Source: UBA5794 sp965368815
GTDB taxonomy: Bacteria; Actinomycetota; Acidimicrobiia; Spongiisociales; UBA5794
DNA: 8,389 nucleotides
Reading direction: 5' to 3'
Assembly: GCA_965368815.1 (NCBI GenBank)
Contig: CBDUOH010000083.1
Span: forward strand, 1 to 8,389
The number at the start of each line of letters is the position of its first letter. Position 1 is the first letter of the stretch. Under the pieces are notes generated by a model. The model ran no database searches. It was given only the letters and a program-made list of their open reading frames with translations, and was not told the DNA's origin. Below, one piece after another: positions 7,283 through 8,389 of this stretch. The position numbers and the translations under genes are program-made.

Positions 7283-8008
7283 CTAGTCGACCTCACCCAG
7301 ATACGCCTTGCGCAGATCCTCGTTGGCGAGCAGGGCATCGGCGGTGTCATCGAGGACAATACGACCGGTCTGAAGCACATAGCCGCGGTCTGCGATCGAG
7401 AGTGCCATGTTGGCATTCTGCTCGACCATGAACACCGTGACACCGGCGTCGTTGATCCGCTCGATGATGTCGAAGTTCTGCTGGACGAGTACCGGGGCGA
7501 GACCCATCGAAGGCTCATCCATCAGCAGAACCTTGGGTTTTGCCATCAGCGCCCTGCCCACGGCGACCATCTGCTGCTCGCCACCTGAAAGGGTTCCTGC
7601 CTTCTGTCCGAGCCGCTCCTTGACACGGGGGAACATCGCAAAGATCGCATCGAGCTCGTCATCGAGATGGTCCCTGTCCGTTCTCAGGTATGCCCCGATC
7701 TCGAGATTCTCCTTGACCGTCATGCGCTTGAACAGCCGTCGGTTCTCGGGAACCATCGTCACCCCACGAGCGACGATGTCGGCGGTGGTCGACCCCGTCA
7801 TCACCTTGCCGTCGACGACTACGTCGCCACTGGATGGGTGCACCATGCCGAGAATCGTCTTGAGCGTCGTGGTCTTTCCCGAGGCATTCCCTCCGAGCAG
7901 ACACACCATCTCGCCAGGGAAGATCGCAATGTTGACGTCCTTGAGCACGTGCACCGGGCCGTAGTGGACATTGATGCCCCGGAATTCGAGGATCGGCTGA
8001 TCAGTCAT
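7283..8008 (-). CDS. livF: Branched-chain amino acid-type ABC transporter ATP-binding protein LivF
   Basis: The 241-residue protein is a complete ATPase subunit with Walker A GGNASGKTT (39-47), a Q-loop region around VPENRRLFKRMTV (86-98), the ABC signature LSGGEQQ (140-146), Walker B VLLMDEP (160-166) and a switch segment MVEQN (194-198). The Gln in place of the usual switch His, the Pro-Glu-Asn-Arg stretch and the AYLG ending (236-239) are typical of LivF. It would power import of a hydrophobic or other amino acid, or a related compound such as urea or an amide, together with LivG, two LivHM permeases and a periplasmic LivJ/K-type protein encoded beyond the window. The start at 8008 overlaps the livG stop by 8 bp, and the DAO oxidoreductase follows 13 bp after its TAG. 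The substrate is not determined by the ATPase. Confidence 0.93.
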   Translation of the reverse strand: MTDQPILEFRGINVHYGPVHVLKDVNIAIFPGEMVCLLGGNASGKTTTLKTILGMVHPSSGDVVVDGKVMTGSTTADIVARGVTMVPENRRLFKRMTVKENLEIGAYLRTDRDHLDDELDAIFAMFPRVKERLGQKAGTLSGGEQQMVAVGRALMAKPKVLLMDEPSMGLAPVLVQQNFDIIERINDAGVTVFMVEQNANMALSIADRGYVLQTGRIVLDDTADALLANEDLRKAYLGEVD

Positions 8009-8389
8009 CGTTGCGCTCCGCAGGCCGGCCGAGATACGCCTCGATCACGTCGGGATTCGTCGACACCGATCCGTAGTCACCCTCGGCGATCTTGACACCG
8101 TGATCGAGCACAACGACGCGATCGGAAACGTCCCGCACGACGCGCATCTCGTGTTCGATGACGACGATCGTGAAACCGCGCTCGTCCCTGAGCTGCTTGA
8201 TGAGATCCGTCATCTCGGCCGTCTCGCGTGGGTTCATCCCTGCCGTGGGCTCATCGAGGAGGATGAGTTCTGGCTGTGTCGCCATGGCACGGGCAATCTC
8301 GAGCCTGCGCCGATTGGCGTACGACAGCACGAACGCGGGCTGATCCCAGCGGTACCCCTTCAGACGCTTGCCGAAGTACGACAGGATGT
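8001..8389 (-). CDS. livG: Branched-chain amino acid-type ABC transporter ATP-binding protein LivG, C-terminal half (5' end outside window)
   Basis: The frame is open from the right edge to the TGA at 8003-8001, giving 128 residues, about half of a normal LivG of roughly 255. Visible are the signature region LSYANRRRLEIARAM, Walker B ELILLDEPTAGMNPRET and the switch histidine in TIVVIEHEMRVVRDVSDRVV, followed by VLDHGVKIAEGDYGSVSTNP and the YLGR ending. LSYG-x-QRRLEIARAL is the usual LivG form, so the family call is secure. The signature here has Ala and Asn-Arg in place of the Gly and Gln positions. Walker A lies outside the window. Position directly before livF, with an 8-bp overlap, is the standard livG-livF order. 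A GTG at 8330 is internal and not the true start. Confidence 0.9.
   Translation of the reverse strand, partial: ILSYFGKRLKGYRWDQPAFVLSYANRRRLEIARAMATQPELILLDEPTAGMNPRETAEMTDLIKQLRDERGFTIVVIEHEMRVVRDVSDRVVVLDHGVKIAEGDYGSVSTNPDVIEAYLGRPAERNDD

Overview
The window is a high-GC, gene-dense chromosomal segment. Gene content and style (FadD15-like acyl-CoA ligase, single-cluster ferredoxin with a Cx2Dx2C motif, liv-type ABC transporter genes, GTG starts, purine-rich ribosome binding sites) suggest a high-GC actinobacterial lineage, perhaps Acidimicrobiia-like. That placement is inference; no rRNA or marker gene is present to settle it.

Layout from left to right. Positions 1-683 (+) hold the 3' part of a TSUP (TauE/SafE-type) membrane permease. 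It converges, with overlapping stop codons, on a minus-strand gene (680-1237) for a short XRE-type helix-turn-helix protein with one C-terminal membrane segment. Across a 43-bp divergent gap, a long-chain acyl-CoA ligase (1281-3104, +) is read the other way. A selenocysteine tRNA gene (3208-3302, +; anticodon UCA, long variable arm, encoded CCA) follows, then a small ferredoxin (3422-3730, +) with a clear intrinsic terminator (3752-3780). A two-CBS-domain protein lies on the minus strand (3866-4297). Divergent from it, a crotonase-family gene (about 4371-5162, +) overlaps by 3 bases a gene of the ornithine cyclodeaminase/mu-crystallin family (5159-6019, +).

The right-hand part is a minus-strand operon read toward the left: livG (3' part only, 8389-8001), livF (8008-7283) and a DAO-family FAD-dependent oxidoreductase (7269-6028). 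Junctions are an 8-bp overlap and a 13-bp gap. The operon ends 8 bp from the cyclodeaminase-family stop codon.

The window mixes fatty acyl-CoA activation and acyl-CoA chemistry (ligase, crotonase) with uptake and oxidation of amino-acid-like compounds (LivG/LivF, DAO oxidoreductase, cyclodeaminase-family dehydrogenase). The strongest biological signal is the tRNA-Sec gene, which implies that this organism recodes UGA as selenocysteine somewhere in its genome. Neither the Sec machinery genes nor a selenoprotein is visible here. I found no mobile element, CRISPR array or convincing new multi-gene system.
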